Below, in pieces: positions 17,124 through 24,616 of a stretch of DNA of 26,025 bases. The position numbers and the translations under genes were made by a program. Below the pieces are notes generated by a model. That model made no database searches and was not told where the DNA came from. It saw only the letters and a program-made list of their open reading frames with translations. This stretch comes from Deltaproteobacteria bacterium (GTDB lineage: Bacteria; Desulfobacterota; Desulfobulbia; Desulfobulbales; Desulfobulbaceae): the NCBI GenBank assembly GCA_013151365.1, contig JAADIK010000190.1, forward strand, positions 1 through 26,025, in the 5' to 3' direction. How positions within the stretch are numbered: position 1 is the stretch's first letter; every line of letters starts with the position of its first letter.

Positions 17124-18317
17124 ATGTTGATTGTAGACAGTGAGAAGTGTATCGGCTGCGGCGTCTGTGAGGAAAATTGTCCCTTCGGCGCCATCGCCGT
17201 AGTCGACGGCTGCGCTGTCGTGGACGACGGCTGTACCCTTTGCGGCAGTTGCGTCGAGACCTGCGAGGTTGGCGCCCTCCATATTGAAGGGGCTGAAAAA
17301 AAGGCCCAAGCCGACCTGGAAGAGTGGTCGGGGATCTGGGTCTTTGCCGAGTACCGTCACGGCCGGGTGGCCCCTGTCGCCTATGAATTGCTCGGCATCG
17401 GCCGCCAACTGGCCGATCAGCGGGGTGTTCCTCTCAGTGCGGTTTTCCTGGGCTCGGGGATCGAAGACCAGGCCGGGCTTCTGATCGCCGCCGGCGCCGA
17501 TAAGGTCTTCCTGGTGGACGATCCTTTTCTCGAGGATTACCGGGAGGATGTCTACGGCCGGATCCTGGTTGAACTCATCCGCGAGCATAAGCCCGAGGTG
17601 GTTCTGGCCGGCGCCACGGCCATCGGCCGCTCGGTTATTCCGCAGGTGGCCACGGTCCTCGGGGCCGGCCTGACCGCCGACTGCACGGGCCTTGCCATCC
17701 GGGAAGAGGATGGCATGCTGCTGCAGACCCGGCCCGCCTTCGGCGGCAATGTCATGGCCACCATCGTCTGCCCCCATTCCCGGCCGCAGATGGCCACGGT
17801 TCGTCCCAAGGTCATGGTTCCGGCGGAGCCGGATCCCGGCCGGAGCGGGGAGGTCGTAAGGGTCGTTCCCGCGGCCGGGGTGCTCAGCTCAAAGGTTGAA
17901 GTCCTTGGCAGCGTTCAGAGCGAACAGGACCAGGTCAATATTCAGGAGGTGGAGATCCTTGTTTCCGGCGGCCGCGGCCTGGAGAGTGAAAAGGGGTTCG
18001 AGTTGATCCGCGAGCTGGCCGACGAACTCGGCGGCGCGGTTGCCGCGTCCCGGGCCGCCGTTGATTCCGGCTGGATCTCCTACCCGCACCAAGTCGGCCA
18101 GACCGGTAAGACGGTGTGCCCGAAACTGTACATCGCCTGCGGTATATCCGGGGCGATTCAGCACCTTGTCGGGATGCAGTCGGCCGAGACCATCGTGGCC
18201 ATCAACCGTGACGAGAACGCGCCGATTTTCGACATAGCGACATACAGCCTGGTCGGTGATCTTTTCGATATCGTACCCCTGTTGACAACCAGAATAAGGG
18301 AGGGCCGCGGCCGATGA
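17124..18317 (+). CDS. etfA: Electron transfer flavoprotein, alpha subunit with N-terminal 2[4Fe-4S] ferredoxin domain
   Basis: Alpha subunit of ETF carrying an extra N-terminal ferredoxin domain. With the start at ATG 17124 (GGAG at 17112-17115, 8 bases before), cysteines 9, 12, 15, 19 and 37, 40, 43, 47 form two classical 4Fe-4S motifs (CIGCGVCEENCP and CTLCGSCVETC). An in-frame GTG at 17115 overlaps the ribosome site and is less likely. The EtfA part follows, with VVLAGATAIGRSVIPQVA and the C-terminal FAD domain (ASRAAVDSGWISYPHQVGQTGK, LYIACGISGAIQHLVGMQS, IVAINRDENAPIF). Ferredoxin-fused EtfA occurs in bifurcating complexes such as caffeyl-CoA reductase of Acetobacterium. The stop overlaps the fabG start in ATGA. 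Confidence 0.95.
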   Translation: MLIVDSEKCIGCGVCEENCPFGAIAVVDGCAVVDDGCTLCGSCVETCEVGALHIEGAEKKAQADLEEWSGIWVFAEYRHGRVAPVAYELLGIGRQLADQRGVPLSAVFLGSGIEDQAGLLIAAGADKVFLVDDPFLEDYREDVYGRILVELIREHKPEVVLAGATAIGRSVIPQVATVLGAGLTADCTGLAIREEDGMLLQTRPAFGGNVMATIVCPHSRPQMATVRPKVMVPAEPDPGRSGEVVRVVPAAGVLSSKVEVLGSVQSEQDQVNIQEVEILVSGGRGLESEKGFELIRELADELGGAVAASRAAVDSGWISYPHQVGQTGKTVCPKLYIACGISGAIQHLVGMQSAETIVAINRDENAPIFDIATYSLVGDLFDIVPLLTTRIREGRGR

Positions 18318-19063
18318 CACTTGCCGGAAAAATAGCCCTGGTAACCGGCGGCAGCCGGGGGATAGGCCGGGCGGTCTGTCTGCGTCTGGCCTCTATGGGA
18401 GCCGACGTCGGCATCAACTATGTCAGCCGGCCGGGGGCGGCGGAAGAAACCCTGGCGGTCATTGAGGCCGCGGGCGGCGCCGCCTTTATCAGTCAATTCG
18501 ATGTCGCCGACGCTACGGCTGTCGCCGCGGCCGTCAAGGCCATTACAGCTGACCGGGGCTCGGTTGATATCCTGGTCAACAATGCCGGTATTACCCGGGA
18601 CGGCCTCATGGCCCGCATGCGGGATGACGACTGGGACAAGGTGCTGGATACCAACCTGAAAGGGGCCTTCCTGTGCAGCAAGGCCGTCATGCGCGGCATG
18701 ATGAAAAAACGCTGGGGCCGGATCATCAACATGACCTCGGTCATCGGTTTTCTCGGCAATGCCGGCCAGGTGAACTACGGCGCGGCCAAGGCCGGCCTGG
18801 TCGGCCTGACCAAGTCCATGGCCCGCGAACTCGCCGCCCGCAACGTGACGGTCAACTGTGTGGCTCCCGGTTATATCGTGACCGATATGACGAGTGGGCT
18901 GCCCGGGGAAATCCAGGAGGCGATCAAGCTCCAGATTCCCCTCGGCACCCTCGGGCAACCCGAAGATGTGGCGGCGGCGGTGGCCTTTCTCGCCTCTGCC
19001 GACTGCAATTACATGACCGGTCAGACCCTGCATGTCAACGGCGGCATGTACATGGGCAACTGA
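18314..19063 (+). CDS. fabG: FabG, 3-oxoacyl-ACP reductase
   Basis: NADPH-dependent reduction of 3-oxoacyl-ACP, the first reductive step of each elongation cycle. It is a short-chain dehydrogenase/reductase of 249 residues with cofactor motif TGGSRGIGRA, NNAG, catalytic Ser142, Tyr155 and Lys159 (NYGAAKAG) and a C-terminal LHVNGGMYM. The usual Asn of the active-site tetrad is in DTNLKGAF. Its start overlaps the etfA stop (ATGA), so it is translated with the dehydrogenase/ETF genes, an unusual coupling for FabG. About 300 bases without genes follow. Confidence 0.96.
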   Translation: MTLAGKIALVTGGSRGIGRAVCLRLASMGADVGINYVSRPGAAEETLAVIEAAGGAAFISQFDVADATAVAAAVKAITADRGSVDILVNNAGITRDGLMARMRDDDWDKVLDTNLKGAFLCSKAVMRGMMKKRWGRIINMTSVIGFLGNAGQVNYGAAKAGLVGLTKSMARELAARNVTVNCVAPGYIVTDMTSGLPGEIQEAIKLQIPLGTLGQPEDVAAAVAFLASADCNYMTGQTLHVNGGMYMGN

Positions 19064-19117
19064 CGGGGTATGTATAAACGCAGCTTTAAAAAAATAGCGT
19101 TAATGAATAAATAAATA

Positions 19118-19147
19118 GTGACTGCCTGTTGTATTTTATTGTAAAAT
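19118..19147 (+). promoter_or_regulatory. Predicted sigma70 promoter for acpP-fabF
   Basis: GTGACT (19118-19123) and TAAAAT (19142-19147) separated by 18 bases match 4 and 5 of 6 consensus positions. The region is AT-rich. The 301-base gap 19064-19364 holds this promoter, the dyad at 19158-19175 and the repeated element at 19187-19313; no gene is seen in it. Confidence 0.45.
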
Positions 19148-19157
19148 AATTCTTTTT

Positions 19158-19175
19158 AGGGGTGAACTGACCCCT
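19158..19175. promoter_or_regulatory. Perfect dyad next to the predicted transcription start of acpP
   Basis: AGGGGT (19158-19163) and ACCCCT (19170-19175) are perfect inverted repeats around GAACTG. Outside them T-rich and A-rich flanks extend the stem with one mismatch. It lies 10 bases after the predicted -10 box, the place for a repressor operator or a 5' mRNA stem. No U-run follows in either direction, so it is not an ordinary terminator. Confidence 0.4.
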
Positions 19176-19186
19176 GAAAACTAAAA

Positions 19187-19313
19187 CCTGAATTCGTGAC
19201 GGCTTGAGGTGGTATTTCGTACAATATGCGGAATTTGTTGCATTATTGTCGAATAAACGTTTTTTCCGGTCTTTACCGCGCCGCCCTGCGGTCCGCCCGA
19301 TAACGGATTCAGA
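19187..19313. mobile_element. MITE-like element, copy A (right part deleted)
   Basis: Begins CCTGAATTCGTGA and ends CGGATTCAGA, an imperfect terminal inverted repeat. Both ends are flanked by TAAAA (19182-19186 and 19314-19318), a likely 5-bp target duplication, although AT-rich. By eye it is about 85% identical to the left half of copy B up to GCCCGATAACGG. It then jumps to the terminal repeat, lacking about 90 bases of B; an ACGG microhomology sits at the junction. It lies between the predicted acpP promoter and the acpP start and would be transcribed in the leader. Confidence 0.75.
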
Positions 19314-19364
19314 TAAAAAAGAAGAACACGTTACTTCATTACTTTTCGAAGAGGAGAAAAAACA

Positions 19365-19598
19365 ATGTCGGTTGAGAGCAAGATGGTTGATATCATTGTA
19401 GAACAGCTCAGTGTAGACAAGGATAAAGTTGTATCCGGTGCTTCATTTGTCGACGATCTGGGTGCTGATTCCCTGGATCTGGTTGAATTGATCATGGCCA
19501 TGGAAGAGGAATTCGACGTGGAGATTCCGGATGAACAAGCCGAGAAGATTACCAAGGTCCAGGACGCCATCGATTTTATCAATAACCTGCAGAAATAA
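19365..19598 (+). CDS. acpP: Acyl carrier protein
   Basis: Carries growing acyl chains on a phosphopantetheine arm. It is an acidic protein of 77 residues with the prosthetic-group site DSLDLVELIM, Ser36. GAGGAG at 19351-19356 is a strong, well-placed ribosome site, as expected for an abundant protein. It precedes fabF by a few bases and has its own predicted promoter in the preceding gap. Confidence 0.98.
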   Translation: MSVESKMVDIIVEQLSVDKDKVVSGASFVDDLGADSLDLVELIMAMEEEFDVEIPDEQAEKITKVQDAIDFINNLQK

Positions 19599-19600
19599 TT

Positions 19601-20860
19601 TTGAGTACGAGTGTTGTGAAACGACGTGTTGTAATAACCGGTATCGGCCTGGTCTCCCCCCTGGGGACCGGGACGGAAAAGACATGGGAAGGGCTCGTAA
19701 ACGGCCGGTCCGGTATAGGCCTGATCACCAGGTTTGACGCCTCTGCTTTTGCGTCACAGATTGCCGGCGAAGTCAATGATTTTGATTCCGGGGTCTATTT
19801 TGAAAAGAAGCAGGCCCGGAATCTGGATCTCTTTGTTCAGTACGCCGTCGCTGCCGCCGATATGGCCGTGCAGGACAGCGGCCTGGCCACCGATGATGAT
19901 GAGGAGGCCCCGCGCCGGGGTGTGATTACCGGCTGCGGGATCGGCGGTATGCCGACGATTGAGGAGTATCACGGGGTATACCTGGAAAAGGGGCCGCGAC
20001 GGATTACCCCCTTTTTCATTCCGCGTGTTATTCCCAACATGCCTTCCGGTCATATTTCCATGCGTTTTAACGCCAAGGGGCCGAACCTCGCCCTGTCTAC
20101 GGCCTGCGCCGCCGGAACCCACGCGGTCGGCGAGGCCTTCCGGCACATTGTGCATGGCGACTGCGATGTCGTCATCTCCGGCGGGGCGGAATCGGTGATC
20201 TGCCCCCTCGCCGTCGGCGGCTTCAGCTCGATGAAGGCACTGTCTGTCCGCAATGACTCTCCGGCCACCGCCTCGCGTCCTTTTGACCGGGACCGGGACG
20301 GTTTTGCCATCGCCGAAGGTTCGGGCATGCTTATCCTGGAAGAACTTGAGCATGCCAGGTCCAGGGGCGCCAGGATCTACGCCGAGATCGTCGGCTACGG
20401 ACTGTCCAGTGATGCCTATCATATTGCCGCGCCTCCGGAAAACGGTGAAGGGGCGGCCCGCTGCATGGCCATGGCCTTGAGAGACGCCGGTATGGCGCCG
20501 GAAACAATAGACTATATCAACGCCCACGGTACCTCGACGCCCCTCAATGACCGCTGCGAGACGCTGGCTATTAAAACCGTCTTCGGTGCCCATGCCGCGA
20601 AACTCTGCATCAGCTCGACCAAATCAATGACCGGTCACCTGCTTGGCGGTTCCGGCGGCCTGGAAGCGGCTTTTACCGCCCTGACCATTCATCGCGGTGT
20701 TATCCCGCCGACGATGAACCTCGACAATCCGGACTCTGCCTGCGATCTTGATTATGTGCCGAATTGTGCCCGGGAACAGCGGGTCGGAGTGGCCATGTCG
20801 AATTCTTTCGGCTTCGGCGGCACCAATGCGGTCATCATTATGAGACAGTTTAAGGGTTAA
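19601..20860 (+). CDS. fabF: FabF, beta-ketoacyl-ACP synthase II
   Basis: Condenses acyl-ACP with malonyl-ACP to elongate chains. Counting from TTG 19601, the catalytic residues are Cys169 (STACAAGTHAVG), His309 (NAHGTSTPLND) and His346 (KSMTGHLLGGSGG). Other family parts are VITGIGLVSPLGTG, RPFDRDRDGFAIAEG and the C-terminal SNSFGFGGTNAVIIM. GTG 19616 would give the more usual beginning MKRRVVITGIG; neither start has a strong ribosome site. It lies two bases after acpP. Confidence 0.97.
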   Translation: MSTSVVKRRVVITGIGLVSPLGTGTEKTWEGLVNGRSGIGLITRFDASAFASQIAGEVNDFDSGVYFEKKQARNLDLFVQYAVAAADMAVQDSGLATDDDEEAPRRGVITGCGIGGMPTIEEYHGVYLEKGPRRITPFFIPRVIPNMPSGHISMRFNAKGPNLALSTACAAGTHAVGEAFRHIVHGDCDVVISGGAESVICPLAVGGFSSMKALSVRNDSPATASRPFDRDRDGFAIAEGSGMLILEELEHARSRGARIYAEIVGYGLSSDAYHIAAPPENGEGAARCMAMALRDAGMAPETIDYINAHGTSTPLNDRCETLAIKTVFGAHAAKLCISSTKSMTGHLLGGSGGLEAAFTALTIHRGVIPPTMNLDNPDSACDLDYVPNCAREQRVGVAMSNSFGFGGTNAVIIMRQFKG

Positions 20861-20888
20861 AAAAAGACCCGGGGACAGGAGGGTAGTT

Positions 20889-21314
20889 GTGAAAATCGCA
20901 ATCGGCAGTGATCATGGCGGCTTTGAATTGAAGCAGCTCGTTATGGAGGTCCTGCGCACCATGGGGCATGAAGTGGTTAATGAAGGATGCCTGTCCACGG
21001 AGTCTGTCGACTATCCCGATTTTGCCGCCAAGGTCTGCGAACTGGTCCGCTCCGGTAACTGTGACCGCGGCATCCTCATCTGCGGGACCGGCATCGGCAT
21101 GTCCATTGCCGCCAATCGCTACCGGGATATCAGGGCGGCCCTCTGCCATGAACCGTACTCCGCCGGCAAGAGCCGCGAACATAACAACGCCAATGTGTTG
21201 TGTCTCGGGGGACGGGTTGTGGGGCCGGAACTGGCCCTGGATATCGTGCGGGTCTGGGTGCAAACCGAATTTGCCGGCGGCCGGCATCAGCGCCGTCTCG
21301 ACAAGTTGAGTTGA
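20889..21314 (+). CDS. rpiB: Ribose-5-phosphate isomerase B
   Basis: Interconverts ribose 5-phosphate and ribulose 5-phosphate in the pentose phosphate pathway. MKIAIGSDHGGFELK, the conserved Cys in LICGTGIGMSIAANR, and REHNNANVLCLGGRVVG are diagnostic of the RpiB/LacAB family. It starts at GTG 20889 with AGGAGGG just upstream. The length is 141 residues. It probably shares a transcript with fabF. Confidence 0.95.
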   Translation: MKIAIGSDHGGFELKQLVMEVLRTMGHEVVNEGCLSTESVDYPDFAAKVCELVRSGNCDRGILICGTGIGMSIAANRYRDIRAALCHEPYSAGKSREHNNANVLCLGGRVVGPELALDIVRVWVQTEFAGGRHQRRLDKLS

Positions 21315-21344
21315 TTTTCCTGCCTCGATGTTTTTTCAGTAAAC

Positions 21345-21373
21345 TTGCGTAGCGGCCGGCATCCTTGTATACT
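21345..21373 (+). promoter_or_regulatory. Predicted sigma70 promoter upstream of glyA
   Basis: TTGCGT (21345-21350), a 17-base spacer and TATACT (21368-21373). The -10 box matches 5 of 6 positions, the -35 box 3 of 6. The repeated element copy B begins one base after the -10 box, so a transcript from here would carry the whole element in a leader of about 300 bases before glyA. The 371-base gap 21315-21685 contains this promoter, the element and a stem-loop; no gene is seen. Confidence 0.45.
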
Positions 21374-21374
21374 T

Positions 21375-21591
21375 CCTGAATCCGTGACGGCTTGAGGTGC
21401 TATTTCATGCAATATGTGGAATTTATTGCATTATTACAGAATAAAAGTATTCCCGGTCTTCACCGCGCCGCCCTGCGGGGCGCCCGATAACGGCGCATCT
21501 GCTGCGTTGGCAACTCGTTGATATCCACCAGGATAATCAACCTCGTTGCCGTCTTGCATCTGCACCGTTCTCGAACGCTCACGGATTCAGG
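21375..21591. mobile_element. MITE-like element, copy B (full length, 217 bp)
   Basis: The ends are a 13-bp perfect terminal inverted repeat, CCTGAATCCGTGA and TCACGGATTCAGG. It is flanked on both sides by TACTT (21370-21374 and 21592-21596), a 5-bp target duplication. The left half holds an 8-bp perfect repeat, ATGCAATA/TATTGCAT (21407-21431), and the right half holds nested arms GGCAAC, GTTGAT / ATCAAC, GTTGCC (21509-21550). No protein is encoded, as expected of a non-autonomous element moved by a transposase elsewhere. The left half matches copy A and the right half copy C. Confidence 0.8.
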
Positions 21592-21625
21592 TACTTGGTA
21601 TTGTCGGTTTTTTTTTAATCCTGTT

Positions 21626-21652
21626 TCTTCCCGATCCGCCGCGCCGGGAAGA
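21626..21652 (+). other. Stem-loop in the glyA leader
   Basis: TCTTCCCG (21626-21633) and CGGGAAGA (21645-21652) form a perfect 8-bp stem with an 11-base loop, 33 bases before the glyA start codon. No T-run follows directly, so it is not a terminator. It could influence glyA translation or mRNA stability. No known riboswitch was recognised here. Confidence 0.4.
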
Positions 21653-21685
21653 GAAAGTCAAAGATAAGCGGAAGGGTCCCTGATA

Positions 21686-22939
21686 ATGGCAACCTTGGAA
21701 CAGACGGATTTTGATATCTATCGTCTCACCCAGTATGAATTAGAGCGTCAGACCAACCAGCTGGAGCTGATCGCTTCTGAAAATATTGTTTCTCAGGCCG
21801 TACTCGAGGCCCAGGGATCAGTCTTTACCAACAAATATGCCGAGGGCTATCCGCACCGCCGCTACTATGGCGGCTGTGAATATGCGGATGAGGTGGAATC
21901 CCTCGCCATCGACAGGGCGCGGGAAATTTTTGCCGCCGAGTATGCCAATGTCCAGCCGCATTCGGGCAGTCAGGCCAACATGGCGGTTTACTTCGCGGTC
22001 CTGACGCCCGGCGACAAGGTACTCGGTATGGACCTGGCCCATGGCGGTCATCTCACCCATGGCAGTTCGGTCAGCTTTTCCGGTAAGTTGTATGACTTCG
22101 TCTCGTACGGGGTGGATCGGGAAACCGAGATAATCAACATGGAAGAGGTGGAGCGGATTGCCCTTGAAACCCGCCCGAAAATGATCGTGACCGGGGCCAG
22201 CGCCTACCCGCGGACCATTGATTTTGCGGCGTTCCGCCATATCGCCGACCGGGTCGGCGCCTATTTAATGGTGGATATGGCCCATATCGCCGGATTGATT
22301 GCGGCCGGGGTTCATCCTTCGCCGGTTCCTTATGCCGATTTTGTGACCTCGACGACCCATAAGACCCTGAGGGGACCACGCGGCGGCCTGATTCTGGCCC
22401 GGGGGAAATATGGTAAAATTCTGGATTCCAATATTTTTCCGGGCATCCAGGGCGGGCCGCTGGTGCATGTTATCGCGGCCAAGGCCGTTGGCTTTAAGGA
22501 GGCCATGAGCCCGGATTTTCGTAACTATCAGCAACAGGTCGTCAGGAACGCCGGGGTCCTGGCCGCCCGGTTGACCGAGCATGGTTTTCGTATTGTTTCC
22601 GGCGGCACGGACAATCACCTGATGCTGGTCGACCTTAAAAACAAGGGGATAACCGGTAAAGAGGCCGAAGGGTTGCTCGAAGACGCCGGACTCACCGTCA
22701 ACAAGAACGCCATTCCTTTTGATACCGAGTCCCGCTTTGTCACCGGCGGGATCAGGATCGGGACGCCGTCGGTCACCACCCGGGGTCTGAAGGAAGAGGG
22801 GATGGTCAAGATCGCCGATTGGATCAACAGGGTCGTCACCAACCGGAATATGGCGGAAATCGTTCAGGTCCGCCAGGAAGTCCGGGCGCTCTGCGACAAG
22901 CTGCCTCTCTATCCCGAGCTCAAAAGGACGGATAATTAG
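21686..22939 (+). CDS. glyA: Serine hydroxymethyltransferase
   Basis: PLP enzyme that converts serine and tetrahydrofolate into glycine and methylene-tetrahydrofolate, the main entry of one-carbon units. Motifs: LELIASENIVS, NKYAEGYPHRRYYGGCEYAD, NVQPHSGSQANMAVY, LAHGGHLTHG, VDMAHIAGLIAAGVHPSP and the cofactor Lys226 in TTHKTLRGPRGG. The length (417) is standard. ATG 21686 follows GGAAGGG at 21670-21676. Its leader contains the repeated element and a stem-loop. Confidence 0.98.
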   Translation: MATLEQTDFDIYRLTQYELERQTNQLELIASENIVSQAVLEAQGSVFTNKYAEGYPHRRYYGGCEYADEVESLAIDRAREIFAAEYANVQPHSGSQANMAVYFAVLTPGDKVLGMDLAHGGHLTHGSSVSFSGKLYDFVSYGVDRETEIINMEEVERIALETRPKMIVTGASAYPRTIDFAAFRHIADRVGAYLMVDMAHIAGLIAAGVHPSPVPYADFVTSTTHKTLRGPRGGLILARGKYGKILDSNIFPGIQGGPLVHVIAAKAVGFKEAMSPDFRNYQQQVVRNAGVLAARLTEHGFRIVSGGTDNHLMLVDLKNKGITGKEAEGLLEDAGLTVNKNAIPFDTESRFVTGGIRIGTPSVTTRGLKEEGMVKIADWINRVVTNRNMAEIVQVRQEVRALCDKLPLYPELKRTDN

Positions 22940-22984
22940 GTGTCCTGCCAATAGTCCCATATTTTCCGGGGCCGGGAGTTTTTA

Positions 22985-23455
22985 ATGAAATGCCCATACT
23001 GCGGTCATCTGAATAACAAGGTCATTGACTCACGTCTGAACAAGGACAGTACCATCACCCGCCGCCGCCGGGCCTGTAATCATTGTGAACAACGGTTTAC
23101 CACCTATGAGCGCATCGAAGTGATGCTGCCGATGCTCGTTAAAAAGGATGGCCGCCGGGAACCATGGGACCGGGGGAAGATTGTGGCGGGGATCGAGAAG
23201 GCCTGCGAGAAGCGGCCGGTCAGTATCGCCGATATCGACCGCTTTGTCGATGTGATCGAGGGACGCCTGCAGGATACCGGGGGCAAGGAGATACCGACCA
23301 GCCGCGTTGGTGAATGGGTGATGGAGGCCCTGCCCGAACTTGATGTCGTCGCCTATGTTCGTTTCGCTTCCGTTTATCGTCAGTTCAAGGATGTCAACGA
23401 GTTCATGGACGAACTCAAGATTTTTCTGGTCGACAAGGACAATCCCGCTTCCTGA
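22985..23455 (+). CDS. nrdR: NrdR, transcriptional repressor of ribonucleotide reductase genes
   Basis: Zinc-finger and ATP-cone repressor that senses ATP/dATP and binds NrdR boxes before ribonucleotide reductase genes. The zinc ribbon uses MKCPYCGH and CNHCEQRFTTYER; the ATP-cone starts at VKKDGRREPWDRGKIVAGIEKAC. The length is 156 residues. GGGAG precedes the ATG. It is followed directly by ribD, a common pairing. No ribonucleotide reductase gene is in the window. Confidence 0.97.
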   Translation: MKCPYCGHLNNKVIDSRLNKDSTITRRRRACNHCEQRFTTYERIEVMLPMLVKKDGRREPWDRGKIVAGIEKACEKRPVSIADIDRFVDVIEGRLQDTGGKEIPTSRVGEWVMEALPELDVVAYVRFASVYRQFKDVNEFMDELKIFLVDKDNPAS

Positions 23456-23467
23456 TTCTGCCGCGGA

Positions 23468-24616
23468 TTGGCACGTTTGACAATGAATCCACATGACCAT
23501 CGCTATATGCGTCTTGCCTTGCAGGAGGCCGGGAAGGGACAGGGAAGAACGTCTCCCAACCCCTGCGTCGGCGCGGTAATTGTCCGCGACGACACCGTGG
23601 TCGGGCGCGGTTACCACCGCAAGGCCGGGACCCCGCATGCCGAAGTGAACGCCATTGCCGCCGCCGGTGCCGCCGCCCGCGGGGCAACCATGTATGTTAC
23701 CCTTGAGCCCTGTAATCACAGCGGCCGCACTCCGCCCTGTACCCGGGCGGTGCTGGCTGCCGGCATTTCCAGGGTCGTGGTGGGGATGCTTGACCCCAAC
23801 CCGGCGGTCGCCGGCGGTGGCGGCTCTTTCCTGGCTTCCCAGGGCATCGAGGTCAAGACCGGGGTGCTTGAAGAGCAGTGCCGCGCCTTGAACAGGGGAT
23901 TTATCAAACACGCCGCCACCGGCCTGCCATGGGTGGTGATGAAGGCGGGGATGAGCCTGGACGGCAAGATCACCTTTAAAAGAGGCCGGGCCGGCCGGAT
24001 TACCGGCGAGCAGTCCCGGCTCTTTACCCACCGGCTGCGAGACACTCTGGACGCCATCCTGGTCGGCGTCGATACCGCCCTGATTGACGATCCCTCGTTA
24101 ACGACCCGTCTGCCGGACGGCGCTGGCAGAGACCCTCTCCGCGTCATCCTGGACACAACCTTGCGCCTTGCGCCCCAAGCCGCCATGCTGCGGCAGCGAA
24201 GTGACGCCGCTACCTGGGTTTTCTGCGGCACGGATGCCCCGGCGGAACGGGAAAAACAGTTGGCCGGGGCCGGGGCCGTTATCCGGCGGGTCGGCCGGGA
24301 CGAGCGCGGCCGCCTCGATTTAGAGGAGGTCTTGCGGTCCCTGGGCCGGGCGGATATCACCTCGCTGCTGGTCGAGGGCGGCGCAACCGTGCATGGTTCC
24401 ATGCTGCGGCAGGGTTTGGTGGACCAGGTCTACCTCTTCGTCGCCCCGTTTTTCATCGGCCGGCCGGGAACGCCTCTTGTCGGCGATGCGGCAATAAACG
24501 ATGAAAACGGCGGCCTTCGCCTGACAGACATTGACCTGCTCCGCCTGGGTGACGATATTCTGATTCAGGGGCTGGTGTCGCCCGCCGATAATCCTGAATC
24601 CGTGAGCGCCCGATAA
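23468..24616 (+). CDS. ribD: RibD, bifunctional riboflavin deaminase/reductase
   Basis: Catalyses the second and third steps of riboflavin synthesis: deamination of the pyrimidine ring, then NADPH-dependent reduction of the side chain. Counting from TTG 23468, the deaminase zinc site is His57 with Glu59 (HAEVNA), Cys82 (EPCNHSGRTPPC) and Cys91. The reductase domain starts near VVMKAGMSLDGKI and includes LLVEGGATVHGSML. ATG 23483 is an alternative start. The last seven codons (PESVSAR) and the stop lie inside repeated element copy C, so the natural C-terminus was probably rewritten by insertion. The ribE/ribBA genes that often follow are absent here. Confidence 0.95.
   Translation: MARLTMNPHDHRYMRLALQEAGKGQGRTSPNPCVGAVIVRDDTVVGRGYHRKAGTPHAEVNAIAAAGAAARGATMYVTLEPCNHSGRTPPCTRAVLAAGISRVVVGMLDPNPAVAGGGGSFLASQGIEVKTGVLEEQCRALNRGFIKHAATGLPWVVMKAGMSLDGKITFKRGRAGRITGEQSRLFTHRLRDTLDAILVGVDTALIDDPSLTTRLPDGAGRDPLRVILDTTLRLAPQAAMLRQRSDAATWVFCGTDAPAEREKQLAGAGAVIRRVGRDERGRLDLEEVLRSLGRADITSLLVEGGATVHGSMLRQGLVDQVYLFVAPFFIGRPGTPLVGDAAINDENGGLRLTDIDLLRLGDDILIQGLVSPADNPESVSAR

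Noticed and set aside
19204..19401. A 65-codon + strand frame before acpP
   Set aside because: It runs through repeated element copy A and into acpP in the wrong frame; no matching frame exists in copy B.
21375..21591. Reading the glyA leader as a known riboswitch
   Set aside because: The sequence recurs near acpP and ribD with terminal inverted repeats and target duplications, which fits a mobile element better; no known riboswitch core was recognised.
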